From: Burkholderia sp. 8Y
GTDB taxonomy: Bacteria; Pseudomonadota; Gammaproteobacteria; Burkholderiales; Burkholderiaceae
Direction: 5' to 3'
Assembly: GCF_902506145.1 (NCBI RefSeq)
Contig: NZ_LR733520.1
Coordinates: 498,580-562,579 of the forward strand
Length of the DNA: 64,000 nucleotides
The position numbers and the translations under genes were made by a program. Under the pieces are notes generated by a model. It saw only the letters and a list, made by a program, of their open reading frames with translations. It had not been told where the DNA came from and ran no database searches. Positions 55,692 to 64,000 of this stretch are shown one piece after another. Positions within the stretch are counted from its first letter, which is position 1. Every line of letters begins with the position of its first letter.

Positions 55692-56504
55692 CTACGCGTC
55701 CCCGACCAGAATCACGAGCTTCAGGTCTTCCCGATGCGCCGGCTTGAACGTGATCTGGTTGAAGACCACGCGCCCGCGCGACGGATGATCGAACGCGCGC
55801 TCGCCGCCTTCGCGCTCGAACACGTCTTGCGACGCCCAATAGCGCGCGAAGGCGTCGCTCGCGGCGGACAACGCGTCGATCAGCGCGCGCGTGGGCGGAT
55901 CGTTCAGATGGCGGATGGAATCGGCGCGGAATTCGGCGGCCAGCCGGCGCGCGCGCGTGTCCCAATCGACGATCAGCGAGCGCGCCGCCGGCGACGTGAA
56001 CGTGTAGGTGAGCAGATTTCGGTCGTGCTCGCCGTCGAGCCAGCCGACGAACAGCGCCGCCGCCGGCGCGTTCCAGCGCAGCGCGTTCCATTGGCGGTCG
56101 AGCACGTAGGCGGGCGCGCCGATCAGCCCGACCGTCTGCAACAGCGCGGCGGGCACGTCCTGCGCGGCGGGATCGGGCTCGGCGGGATCGCGTTGTGCGG
56201 CGAGTTCGAACAGATACGCGCGTTCGGCGCGCGACAGTTGCAGCGCGACGGCGATGCGCGCGAGCGCATCGGCGGACGCGGACACCGGCCGGCCTTGCTC
56301 GATCCACGTGTACCAGGTCGGGCTCACGCCGCACAGTTGCGCGACTTCCTCGCGGCGCAGGCCGGGCGTGCGGCGGCGCGGGCCCGGCGGCAAGCCGACC
56401 GCGAGCGGCGACAGACGCTCGCGATGCGTGCGGATGAATTCGCCGAGCGCGCGTGCGGGCGTATCGGCGAGGGGTTCGGCGGGCTTCTTCTCAGGTCGGT
56501 TCAT
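55692..56504 (-). CDS. HTH (XRE-type) regulator with MmyB-like ligand-binding domain
   Basis: 270 residues. The N-terminal HTH (about 20-90) contains GLRREEVAQLCGVSPTWYTW and IEQGRPVSASADALARIA. The C-terminal domain (about 115-265, PAYVLDRQWNALRWNAPAAA through RGRVVFNQITFKP) is the MmyB-like PAS-type fold, which may bind a fatty acid or other small ligand. It is divergent from the methyltransferase gene with a perfect 16-bp palindrome between them, the likely operator. Confidence 0.9.
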   Translation of the reverse strand: MNRPEKKPAEPLADTPARALGEFIRTHRERLSPLAVGLPPGPRRRTPGLRREEVAQLCGVSPTWYTWIEQGRPVSASADALARIAVALQLSRAERAYLFELAAQRDPAEPDPAAQDVPAALLQTVGLIGAPAYVLDRQWNALRWNAPAAALFVGWLDGEHDRNLLTYTFTSPAARSLIVDWDTRARRLAAEFRADSIRHLNDPPTRALIDALSAASDAFARYWASQDVFEREGGERAFDHPSRGRVVFNQITFKPAHREDLKLVILVGDA

Positions 56505-56566
56505 GCGGACTTCGGACGCAGCGTCGGCGCGCGACGGGTGGTTCAGATACCAGAATAATCAGTCAA

Positions 56567-56582
56567 CTTGTACCGGTACAAG
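56567..56582. promoter_or_regulatory. Perfect 16-bp palindrome, probable operator of the divergent pair
   Basis: CTTGTACCGGTACAAG reads the same on both strands. It overlaps plausible -35 boxes in both directions: rightward TTGTAC (56569-56574) with TATTGT 16 bp later (56591-56596); leftward TTGTAC (56580-56575) with TATTCT 18 bp later. A dimeric regulator bound here would block both genes. Confidence 0.65.
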
Positions 56583-56662
56583 GCGCGCTCTATTGTAGCG
56601 GCAGGCCGGCGCTGCGACGCCCGGCTTCCGACGCACAACGTTCCCAACATGCGGAGTCCCCG

Positions 56663-57427
56663 ATGAAACACCACGAACAGGTCGCCGACGCCTTCGGCAG
56701 CACCGCCGCCGCGTATCTCACGAGCCAGGTTCACGCGACCGGCGCGGACCTGCAGAACCTTACCGCGACCTTCGCCGCGACGTGCGGCAACGCGACCGTG
56801 CTGGACATGGGGTGCGGCGCGGGACATGCCAGCTTCGCGGTGGCGCCGCACGTCAAGGAAGTCGTGGCCTACGATATCGCGCCGCCCATGCTCGCCACGG
56901 TCGAAGCGGCCGCGAAGGAGCGCGGACTGACGACGATCCGCACGCAGCAGGGCGCGGCGGAGACGCTGCCGTTCGCTGACGCCTCGTTCGACTGGGCGAT
57001 CAGCCGCATGAGCGCGCATCACTGGCGCGACGTGCCGAAGGCGCTGGGCGAGGTGCGTCGCGTGCTGAAGCCGGGCGGGCGGCTCAAGTTCATCGACATC
57101 GCGGGCATCGACGATCCGCTTTACGACACGCATATTCAGGCGATCGAAGTGCTGCGCGACGCGTCGCATATTCGCGACTATCGCGCGGACGAATGGATCG
57201 CCATGCTCGACGCCGCCGGTTTCGACGCGCGCGTCACCGAACGCTGGCGCCTTCCACTGGAATTCGAATCGTGGGTGACGAGAATGCGCACGCCCGCCGA
57301 GCGCGTGACGGCGATCCAATCGATGTGGAAGAACGCGCCCGAGGAAGTGCGCCAGTACTTCGGCGTGAAGGAGGATTGTTCCTTCGAACTGGACGCGTTG
57401 ATGATCGAGGCGAAGCGGCGCGACTGA
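56663..57427 (+). CDS. Class I SAM-dependent methyltransferase (UbiE/Methyltransf_11 type)
   Basis: 254 residues from ATG 56663 (GGAG upstream). Motif I is VLDMGCGAGHASFAVA, the acidic residue after strand 2 is in VVAYDIAPPML, and motif III-like LPFADASFDWAISRMSAHHW and VLKPGGRLKFIDIAG complete the fold. The substrate is unknown; it is a small-molecule type. It is divergent from the HTH regulator, so it is probably induced by that regulator's ligand. Confidence 0.88.
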   Translation: MKHHEQVADAFGSTAAAYLTSQVHATGADLQNLTATFAATCGNATVLDMGCGAGHASFAVAPHVKEVVAYDIAPPMLATVEAAAKERGLTTIRTQQGAAETLPFADASFDWAISRMSAHHWRDVPKALGEVRRVLKPGGRLKFIDIAGIDDPLYDTHIQAIEVLRDASHIRDYRADEWIAMLDAAGFDARVTERWRLPLEFESWVTRMRTPAERVTAIQSMWKNAPEEVRQYFGVKEDCSFELDALMIEAKRRD

Positions 57428-57438
57428 GCCGCTTCGCC
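57409..57438. other. 11-bp perfect inverted repeat spanning the methyltransferase stop
   Basis: GGCGAAGCGGC (57409-57419) pairs with GCCGCTTCGCC (57428-57438), loop CGACTGAG-like with the stop codon inside. No T tract. It lies between convergent methyltransferase and ppc, 12 bp from the ppc stop. Confidence 0.5.
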
Positions 57439-57450
57439 TCGCCGGTGACA

Positions 57451-60400
57451 TCAGCCGGTATTGCGCAAACCCGCCGCGATACCGTTGATGGTCAAGTGAA
57501 TCCCGCGACGCAGCCGCACGTTCTGATCGCCCGCGCGATGGCGCTTGAGCAGTTCCACCTGCAAGTGATTGAGCGGATCGAGATACGGGAAGCGGTTCTT
57601 GATCGAACGCGCGAGCAGCGGGTTGTCGGCGAGCCGCTCGCTTCGGCCCGTGATCTCGGTGAGCACGTGACAGGTGCGCTCGTGCTCGGCCACGATCTTG
57701 TCGAACACGAGCTTGCGCAGCTTCTTGTCGCTGACGAGCTGCGCGTAGCGCGACGCTACAGCGAGATCGGTCTTCGCGAGCACCATGTCCATGTTCGACA
57801 ACAGATTCTTGAAGAACGGCCAAGTCTTGTGCATCTTGCGAAGCGCGGTGAGACGCCGGGCGCGTTCCGCATCCGACCCGGCTTCATCGAGATAAGCGGT
57901 CACGGCGCTGCCGAAGCCGTACCAGCCGGTCAGCAGCAGCCGGCACTGTCCCCACGAAAAGCCCCACGGAATCGCGCGCAAATCCTCGATCTTCCGTTGC
58001 TTCGGGTCTTGCAGCTTGCGCGACGCCGGCCGGCTGCCGATGTTCAACTCCGCGATTTCCGCAATCGGCGTCGAGGAGAAGAAGTAGTCGGTGAAGCCGG
58101 GCGTCTCGTAGACGAGCGCGCGATATGCGGACATTGCGGCATCGGAAAGCGTCTGCATCGTCGCTTCGAATTGCGGCAACTGCGCGGGCGCGTTCTCGTG
58201 CGGCAGAAGCGAGGCTTCCAGCGTCGCTGCCACGACCGTCTCCAGATTGCGCCGACCGATTTCCGCGTTCGCGAACTTGCTCGCGATCACTTCGCCTTGC
58301 TCGGTCAGGCGAATTTGGCCGTCGACGGTGCCGGGCGGCTGCGACAAAATCGCCTGATACGTCGGACCGCCGCCGCGCCCGACCGTGCCGCCGCGTCCGT
58401 GAAAGAGCCGGAGCGTCGTCTGGCGCTCCTTGAACAGCGCGACCAGCGCGAGTTCCGCGCGATACAACTCCCAGTTCGACGTGAGAAAGCCGCCGTCCTT
58501 GTTGCTGTCTGAATAGCCGAGCATCACTTCCTGCTCGTTGCCCTGATCTTCGATCAGCTTATCGATGCCGGGCAGCGCGAAAAATTCACCCATGATGACG
58601 GGCGCATTGCGCAAGTCCGCGATGGTTTCGAAAAGCGGAATCACCATCAGACCGTTGCGCGCGGCGTCGTCCTTGCTGCCGAGACAGCCTTGCAGCACGC
58701 CGGTTTCCTTTTGCAGCAGCATGACTTCGAGCAGGTCGCTGACGGTTTCCGTGTGCGAAATGATGTAATTGCGCACCGCCCGCGCGCCGAATTGTTCGCG
58801 GAAGACGCGCGCCGCTTCCAGCACGCCGAGTTCGCTTTTCGCGAGATCGGAGTACTGCGCGTACGGCAGGCGCAGCGGACGCGGTTGCCCGAGTTCCTTC
58901 AGCAGCACAGCGCGCTTCTGCTCTTCGTCGAGCGCCGCGTAATCGGCGACGACGCCGCCGCGCGCGAGCAGTTCCGCCACGACCGCTTCGTGGATATCGG
59001 AGCTTTGCCGCAAGTCGATGCTCGCGAGATGAAAGCCGAATACCTCCGACGCCCGCGCGAGCGGCGACAGGCGCTGCGCCGCCAGCGACGCGCCGTGGTT
59101 CTGCGCGAGCGATTCGATCAGCACGTTTAGATCGCGCGTGAATTCGGCGGCGTCGGCATACGGCGTCGCGCGGATCGGCGCCGCGCCGCGCCCGGCGCTG
59201 CGCACGGCCACCACGCCTTCACCCAACCTCACGCGCGCGCTCGCCGCGAGCCGCGTGTAGATGCCGATCAGCGCGCGCCGGTACGGCTCGTCCGTGCGAT
59301 GCGGCGAGTGGTCAGGCGATGCATCGGCGAGCGCGTGCAGCGCATCGCTCGATCCGGCCAGCAGATTCGACACCGACAGTTCCGCGCCGAGCTTGTGCAC
59401 CTCTTCGAGATAGTGTTCGAAGATGACGGTCGCCTGCCGCGTGATGGCCGCTTCAAGCGTGTCCGCCGTGACGTTCGGATTGCCGTCGCGGTCGCCGCCG
59501 ATCCAGCTTCCCATCTGGAAGAACGGCGGCAGGCGCGCAGGCAGGCCATGCTCGGCGAGCGCGGCTTCGATATCGGCATACAGCGCGGGAATCTCCGCGA
59601 GGAAGGTCGCGCGGTAATAGGAGAGCGCGTTCTCGATTTCATCGGCGACAGTCAGGCGCGCGTCGCGCAGCATGCGCGTCTGCCAGAGCGAGGTCACGCG
59701 TGCGCGCAAGACCGCTTCGTTCTGCGCGCGTTCGCGGGCGGTCAGTTCCTGATCGCGCTCGGCCAGCAGCCGCGCGATGTCGTGCTGCGCGTCGAGGATG
59801 CTCTTGCGCTGCACTTCCGTCGGATGCGCGGTCAGCACGGGGACGATCAGCGCGTCGTCGAAGAACGTCTGCAGCATCTTGCGCGTGGCGCTGACGTTTT
59901 TCTGCTCGCGCATGCGCTCGATCGCATAGGCGATGGTGCCCGGCTGCGGCGCGGAGCCCGCGAGCGCGTGAATGCGGCGGCGGCGGTTGTGGTGGCGGTC
60001 TTCCGCGATATTCGCCAAATGCGAGAAATAGCTGAACGCGCGCACGACGGACACCGTCTGCTCGGGCGACAGCGCGCGCAGGCGCTTTTCCAGCGTCTGC
60101 GAGGCGTCCACGTCGTCTTCGCGGCGGAACTTGACGGCAGTCTGACGAATCGCCTCGACCATGTCGAACACGGCGTCGCCTTCCTGCTCGCGCAGCACTT
60201 CGCCGAGCACACGGCCGAGGAAGCGGATGTCTTCGAAGAGCGGGCGGTCTTTGTCGTCGCGCGCTCGGCTCGCGGGCTTCGCGCGGTCGGCGGAATCGGC
60301 GGAATCTTGGGAATCAGCGGCGACGTTGGCATCCGCGAGCGAAGCGGCCTTAGCCTTCTTCGACGCCTTCGCTTCTTTCGGCGGCTTGTCGGCTTTCTGC

Positions 60401-60594
60401 GGCTTCGGCGCTTTCACCATGACTTCGACGCCCGGCTTGTCCTTGACCGCGACGGCCGCTGTCGACGCTTTCGCGGCGCTTGCGGCTCGCGTCTTCGAGA
60501 TGGAAGGCGACGCCGCCGCGATGGACGTGTCGGAGGATGAGTCGGGCGATGCGGCGTTGCGGCGCGCCGGGCGGGCCGATGCGGAAGACGTCAC
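57451..60594 (-). CDS. ppc: Phosphoenolpyruvate carboxylase
   Basis: 1047 residues from GTG 60594, which has GAGAGGAA upstream. The catalytic domain has [13 protein letters not shown] (active His), [30 protein letters not shown] and the C-terminal RNTG (usually QNTG). It makes oxaloacetate from PEP and bicarbonate. Residues about 1-115 are an Ala/Ser/Lys-rich disordered extension not found in E. coli Ppc (883 residues). A Met near residue 60 is an alternative start that would shorten it. The ORF further upstream has no support. Confidence 0.94.
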   Translation of the reverse strand: MTSSASARPARRNAASPDSSSDTSIAAASPSISKTRAASAAKASTAAVAVKDKPGVEVMVKAPKPQKADKPPKEAKASKKAKAASLADANVAADSQDSADSADRAKPASRARDDKDRPLFEDIRFLGRVLGEVLREQEGDAVFDMVEAIRQTAVKFRREDDVDASQTLEKRLRALSPEQTVSVVRAFSYFSHLANIAEDRHHNRRRRIHALAGSAPQPGTIAYAIERMREQKNVSATRKMLQTFFDDALIVPVLTAHPTEVQRKSILDAQHDIARLLAERDQELTARERAQNEAVLRARVTSLWQTRMLRDARLTVADEIENALSYYRATFLAEIPALYADIEAALAEHGLPARLPPFFQMGSWIGGDRDGNPNVTADTLEAAITRQATVIFEHYLEEVHKLGAELSVSNLLAGSSDALHALADASPDHSPHRTDEPYRRALIGIYTRLAASARVRLGEGVVAVRSAGRGAAPIRATPYADAAEFTRDLNVLIESLAQNHGASLAAQRLSPLARASEVFGFHLASIDLRQSSDIHEAVVAELLARGGVVADYAALDEEQKRAVLLKELGQPRPLRLPYAQYSDLAKSELGVLEAARVFREQFGARAVRNYIISHTETVSDLLEVMLLQKETGVLQGCLGSKDDAARNGLMVIPLFETIADLRNAPVIMGEFFALPGIDKLIEDQGNEQEVMLGYSDSNKDGGFLTSNWELYRAELALVALFKERQTTLRLFHGRGGTVGRGGGPTYQAILSQPPGTVDGQIRLTEQGEVIASKFANAEIGRRNLETVVAATLEASLLPHENAPAQLPQFEATMQTLSDAAMSAYRALVYETPGFTDYFFSSTPIAEIAELNIGSRPASRKLQDPKQRKIEDLRAIPWGFSWGQCRLLLTGWYGFGSAVTAYLDEAGSDAERARRLTALRKMHKTWPFFKNLLSNMDMVLAKTDLAVASRYAQLVSDKKLRKLVFDKIVAEHERTCHVLTEITGRSERLADNPLLARSIKNRFPYLDPLNHLQVELLKRHRAGDQNVRLRRGIHLTINGIAAGLRNTG

Positions 60595-60924
60595 GTTGAG
60601 TTCCTCTCTCTGCTCTCTGATATGCGAAGCCAGGGACCATCGGCGGATACGGCGGCCTGTGCGGCGCCGCGCGAAGCATGTCATGCGGACCAGCAAGCGG
60701 GACGGGCGCGGGACGCGTGCGCCACGTGTGCGCAGTGCGCAACCTGCGCAACCCGCACAACGCATCCAGGCGCGCGCATGTGTCTCCTCATGCGCGGCCC
60801 CCGCTTTTCGGCGCTCGGAAAGGCGCGCCGGACAAGGCTTTCGCGCGCCGCCCATGCCCGAATGGACCGTGGCGTGCGTGCTACCATTGTTTGTTATTTC
60901 ATCCCGTCATTCGATCGAGCATCA
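60595..60924. other. 330-bp gap between ppc and hemC
   Basis: Divergent promoter space. It contains a run of short GTGCGC/CGCAAC words (about 60715-60760) of low complexity. The T-rich segment at about 60885-60905, just before hemC, is the likeliest promoter position. I see no gene; the open frames crossing it are extensions of ppc and hemC. Confidence 0.5.
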
Positions 60925-61971
60925 ATGAATTCCGAGACGCATTCCACGACACCGCCCGCCACGCTTGTCATCGCTTCGCGGGAAAGCCGGCTCGCGATGT
61001 GGCAAGCCGAGCACGTGCGGTGTGCGCTGCACAAATTATATCCATCTTGCGACGTCAAAATTCTCGGAATGACGACGCGCGGCGATCAGATTCTGGACCG
61101 CACGCTGTCGAAGGTCGGCGGCAAGGGTCTTTTCGTGAAGGAACTGGAAGCCGCGCTCGCCGAAGGCCGCGCCGATCTCGCCGTCCATTCGCTGAAAGAC
61201 GTGCCGATGCAACTGCCCGAAGGCTTCACGCTCGGCGCCATTCTCGAACGCGAAGACCCGCGCGATGCCTTCGTGTCGCCGCATTTCGAATCGCTCGATG
61301 CGTTGCCTGCGGGCAGCGTCGTCGGCACGTCCAGCTTGCGCCGCGAGGCGATGATTCGCGCACGTTTCCCGCATCTCGACGTGCGGCCTTTGCGCGGCAA
61401 TCTCGACACGCGTCTTGCCAAGCTCGATCGCGGCGACTACGCGGCGATCATTCTGGCGGCGGCAGGTCTGAAGCGGCTCGGGCTCGAATCGCGCATCCGC
61501 GCATTATTGGATGTCTCGGAGAGCTTGCCCGCGGCGGGGCAGGGCGCGCTCGGCATCGAGATTCGCTCGGATCGTCCAGAACTCGCCGCGTGGCTCGCGC
61601 CGCTGCACGACAAAGCGACCGCGCTCGCCGTCGAAGCGGAACGCGCGGTGTCGCGCGCGCTCGGCGGAAGCTGCGAAGTGCCGCTCGCGGCGTTCGCGCA
61701 CTGGCGCGACGGCTCGCTCTTTCTGCGCGGGGCGGTATCCATGCCTGACGGCAAGCGCGTGCTGTGCGCCGAAGAAGCGGTGCGCGCGCCCGATGTGGCC
61801 GGCGCGCTCGCGCTCGGCCAGCGCGTATCGGCCGATCTCGAAGCGCAAGGCGCCGCCGACATCGTCAACGCGCTCGCGACGATGAGCCGCGCCGACGCGC
61901 CGAACGTGCGCCCGGCGGCAGGCGGTTCGCAGGACGATCCCGTGCCGCCGTCCGCGGCGAACGCATCCTGA
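60925..61971 (+). CDS. hemC: Hydroxymethylbilane synthase (porphobilinogen deaminase)
   Basis: 348 residues from ATG 60925; the ORF extends upstream but without a family N-terminus. Key motifs are [16 protein letters not shown], the active loop [26 protein letters not shown] with the substrate arginines, and the dipyrromethane cofactor Cys in [12 protein letters not shown]. It links four porphobilinogens into hydroxymethylbilane. The C-terminal tail of about 30 residues is disordered. Its TGA overlaps the next ATG by one base. Confidence 0.96.
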   Translation: MNSETHSTTPPATLVIASRESRLAMWQAEHVRCALHKLYPSCDVKILGMTTRGDQILDRTLSKVGGKGLFVKELEAALAEGRADLAVHSLKDVPMQLPEGFTLGAILEREDPRDAFVSPHFESLDALPAGSVVGTSSLRREAMIRARFPHLDVRPLRGNLDTRLAKLDRGDYAAIILAAAGLKRLGLESRIRALLDVSESLPAAGQGALGIEIRSDRPELAAWLAPLHDKATALAVEAERAVSRALGGSCEVPLAAFAHWRDGSLFLRGAVSMPDGKRVLCAEEAVRAPDVAGALALGQRVSADLEAQGAADIVNALATMSRADAPNVRPAAGGSQDDPVPPSAANAS

Positions 61972-64000
61972 TGGCGAGCGCGGTCCGCGCCACCGTCGTC
62001 ATCACGCGTCCGGGCGGGCAGTCCTCGGCGCTTGTCGAGCGGCTTCATGGCGCGGGCTTCGACGCGCTCGAATTTCCGCTGATCGACATTGCGCCCGTCG
62101 CCGACGACGCGCCCCTTCGCGCCGCGCTCGACGAACTCTACGCGCCGGACCGCTACGCGCTCGTCGTGTTTGTGTCGCCGAACGCCGTCGATCATGCGTT
62201 CGGCCGCCTGTTCGCGCCGTGGCCGACGGACGTGCCCGTGGCCGTCGTCGGTCCGGGCAGCGTCGCGGCGCTCGCGCGGCAGGGCGTGCATGCGCCGACG
62301 CATCGCGTGATCAGTCCGTCGGAAGAGGAATCTGATCCGCGTTTCGATTCCGAGGCGCTTTACGCCGCGATCGAGGCGCACTTCGGCGCGAACGAACTCG
62401 ATGGCCGGCGCGTCTTGATCGTGCGCGGCGACGGCGGGCGCGAATGGCTCGCCGAGCGTCTGGAACAGGCGGGCGCGCGAGTGTCGAAGGTCGCGGCGTA
62501 CCGGCGTCTGTTGCCCGAGCCGTCCATGCAAAAGTGGGAGCGCATCCACGCGCTCTTGTCCGGCGCGCCGCACGCGTGGCTGCTGACCAGTTCCGAAGGC
62601 GTGCGCAATCTGGACGAACTCGCCCGCGAGCATCTCACCGCCGAGGAAATTGCGCGGCTCAAGCACGTGCCGCTCGTGTGCCCGCACCCGCGCATCGCCG
62701 AAGTCGCGCGCCAAACGGGTTTTGATAGGATGACGGTGTCCGGCGCCGGCGATGAACGCATCGTGCATACGCTGGAGACGCTCTTTCCGCGTGAAGCTGG
62801 CGCATCCGCCGCCGCGGAACCGGAGCGCGACGCAGAGGCGCCGAACAACGCGTCATTTCAAGCGACCGACACATCGCCGGCCACGCCGCCGGCCCACCAA
62901 CCGGCTCAATCACGCATGACTGACTCGAACGATTCCAAGAAAGCTTCACCTCAGCCGAACGTGACACCGCCCTTGCCGCCGAACACGCCCTTCACGCCGT
63001 ACGAACAGCAAAAGCGGCGCGGCGGCGCGGGCACGGTGTTGTTGTGGTTCGCCGTCGTCATCCTGGCGGTAGCGGCGGGCGCGGGCGGCTACGCGCTGAA
63101 CCGCAAAGTCGACCGCAAGGAACAGGATTTGACGCAGCGCGTCGAGCAAGCCGATGCGCAAAACGTCACGCTGCGCGCGAAGGCCGATCAGGCGGCGAGC
63201 GCGACATCCGCGCTCAACACGCAGTTGATCCAGTTGCAGGGCAAGCTCGCCGATGCCGAAGCGCATAGCCAGGCGTTGCAGCAGCAATATCAGGATCTCG
63301 CGAGCAACCGCGACGACTGGACGCTTGCCGAAGTCGAGCAGATTCTCTCGAGTGCGAGCCAGCAGTTGCAACTCACCGGCAACGTTCAGCTCGCGCTCTT
63401 CGCGCTGCAAAGCGCCGACACGCGCCTCGCCGCGACGACCGGCCCGCAAGTCGTGGCGATCCGCAAGGCCATCGCGCAGGACATCGACAAGCTGAAGGGG
63501 ACGCAGACCACCGACCTGACCGGTCTCGCGATCAAGCTGGACACGGCCATCGAGCAGATCGACGGCTTGCCGCTCGCGGGCGAAGCGCCGATCGAGCGCG
63601 CGCGTGCGCAGGCGGCCACGCCGGGCGACAGCGCGTCGATCGCGGCGGCCACCGGCGAGCCGCGCTGGAAGGTGCTGTGGCGACAGATCACGAGCGGCAT
63701 CGGCCAGCAGTTGTCGAGTCTCGTGTCGGTGCGGCGCATCGACAATGCAGACGCCATGCTCACGTCGCCGGATCAGGGCTACTTCGTGCGGGAGAACGTG
63801 AAGCTGCGCCTGTTGTCGGCGCGCCTGTCGCTGCTGTCGCGCAGCGAGCCCACGCTCAAGTCGGACCTCGCGGCAGCGGATGCCGCGCTCGCCCGTTATT
63901 TCGATCCGTCGTCCAAGAAGGTCGCCGCCGTGCGCGATCTCGTGAAACAGGTCGATCAGGCGTCGCTCGCGGTCGCCGTGCCGAACCTGGACGCGAGCCT
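61971..64000 (+). CDS. hemDX: Uroporphyrinogen-III synthase fused to HemX-like membrane protein (3' truncated by window)
   Basis: The frame from ATG 61971 stays open to the window edge (676 codons) with no stop. Residues about 1-270 are HemD: VVITRPGGQSSALVERL, LVVFVSPNAVDHAF, LTSSEGVRNL. A Pro/Ala/Ser linker (about 280-340) leads to one transmembrane helix (about 350-370, TVLLWFAVVILAVAAGAGG) and a HemX-type periplasmic coiled coil. Such HemD-HemX fusions are typical of Burkholderia and are often misnamed uroporphyrin-III methyltransferase; no methylase motif is visible. HemD cyclises hydroxymethylbilane from HemC. Confidence 0.9.
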   Translation, partial: MASAVRATVVITRPGGQSSALVERLHGAGFDALEFPLIDIAPVADDAPLRAALDELYAPDRYALVVFVSPNAVDHAFGRLFAPWPTDVPVAVVGPGSVAALARQGVHAPTHRVISPSEEESDPRFDSEALYAAIEAHFGANELDGRRVLIVRGDGGREWLAERLEQAGARVSKVAAYRRLLPEPSMQKWERIHALLSGAPHAWLLTSSEGVRNLDELAREHLTAEEIARLKHVPLVCPHPRIAEVARQTGFDRMTVSGAGDERIVHTLETLFPREAGASAAAEPERDAEAPNNASFQATDTSPATPPAHQPAQSRMTDSNDSKKASPQPNVTPPLPPNTPFTPYEQQKRRGGAGTVLLWFAVVILAVAAGAGGYALNRKVDRKEQDLTQRVEQADAQNVTLRAKADQAASATSALNTQLIQLQGKLADAEAHSQALQQQYQDLASNRDDWTLAEVEQILSSASQQLQLTGNVQLALFALQSADTRLAATTGPQVVAIRKAIAQDIDKLKGTQTTDLTGLAIKLDTAIEQIDGLPLAGEAPIERARAQAATPGDSASIAAATGEPRWKVLWRQITSGIGQQLSSLVSVRRIDNADAMLTSPDQGYFVRENVKLRLLSARLSLLSRSEPTLKSDLAAADAALARYFDPSSKKVAAVRDLVKQVDQASLAVAVPNLDAS

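Noticed and set aside
60715-60765. Short repeated words before hemC as a CRISPR or iteron array
   Set aside because: The words are irregular, only 6-9 bases, with no constant spacing or conserved longer repeat.
61971-64000. HemD-HemX fusion as a uroporphyrin-III methyltransferase
   Set aside because: Often annotated so, but no SAM or tetrapyrrole methylase motif is visible; the second half is one transmembrane helix plus a coiled coil.

Overview
The window is ordinary chromosomal DNA of a betaproteobacterium of Burkholderia sensu lato; Paraburkholderia or Caballeronia is my best guess. Reasons: very high GC with strong G/C third-position bias, short intergenic gaps, and gene neighbourhoods typical of Burkholderiaceae chromosome 1 (cysI-DUF934-cysHDN; DUF3460-scpA-panC-panD; tamA-tamB next to metG; ppc beside hemC and a fused hemD-hemX; a DUF2486-like gene after pepA-holC). 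No rRNA, CRISPR array, transposase or prophage was seen. All calls come from reading the sequence; no database search was run.

Layout. 1-0.5 kb: 3' end of a 114-bp tandem-repeat ORF, a terminator and tRNA-Leu(CAA). 0.7-9.7 kb: an orphan amino-acid-type binding protein, CysB, the sulfate-assimilation operon (cysI, DUF934, cysH, cysD, cysN, SUMT) and a small CbiX/SirB-type chelatase, i.e. sulfate reduction together with siroheme supply for CysI. 9.7-20.7 kb: housekeeping genes lptGF, pepA, holC, ilvD, a LysR regulator, lgt, SIMPL and EVE proteins, 6S RNA, zapA and a ZapB-like gene. 20.9-33.0 kb: a cobalamin uptake and late-synthesis locus headed by a cobalamin riboswitch (btuB, btuC, btuD, cobT, cobS, cobC; on the other strand cobU, cbiB, cobD, btuF; then cobQ). 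33.0-45 kb: thioesterase, orphan ParA, panCD, scpA, tamAB, metG. 45-51.5 kb: OmpA-like lipoprotein, apbC, a degenerate Cu/Zn-SOD-like lipoprotein, dcd, an Orn/Lys/Arg decarboxylase. 51.5-54 kb: GST, a small AT-richer insert holding a T6SS amidase effector/immunity pair (tae4-tai4), and a bestrophin. 54-64 kb: argH, an HTH regulator divergent from a methyltransferase around a perfect palindrome, ppc, hemC and the hemD-hemX fusion, which runs off the right edge.

The strangest structure is in the cobalamin locus. The 3' end of cobC is followed by two further in-frame 165-bp copies of itself. Independently, the 5' end of btuF is preceded by three truncated copies of its own leader, each a 33-46 codon ORF starting with a signal-peptide-like segment, and each chained to the next (and to cobD upstream and btuF downstream) by ATGA start/stop overlaps. 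The second notable point is tae4: a full-length 162-residue effector can be read only by a -1 shift on a run of six A residues, while the downstream immunity gene is intact. Other points worth checking are the SOD-like protein that has lost most metal ligands, the palindromic operator at 56567-56582, and the low-complexity N-terminal extension of PEP carboxylase.
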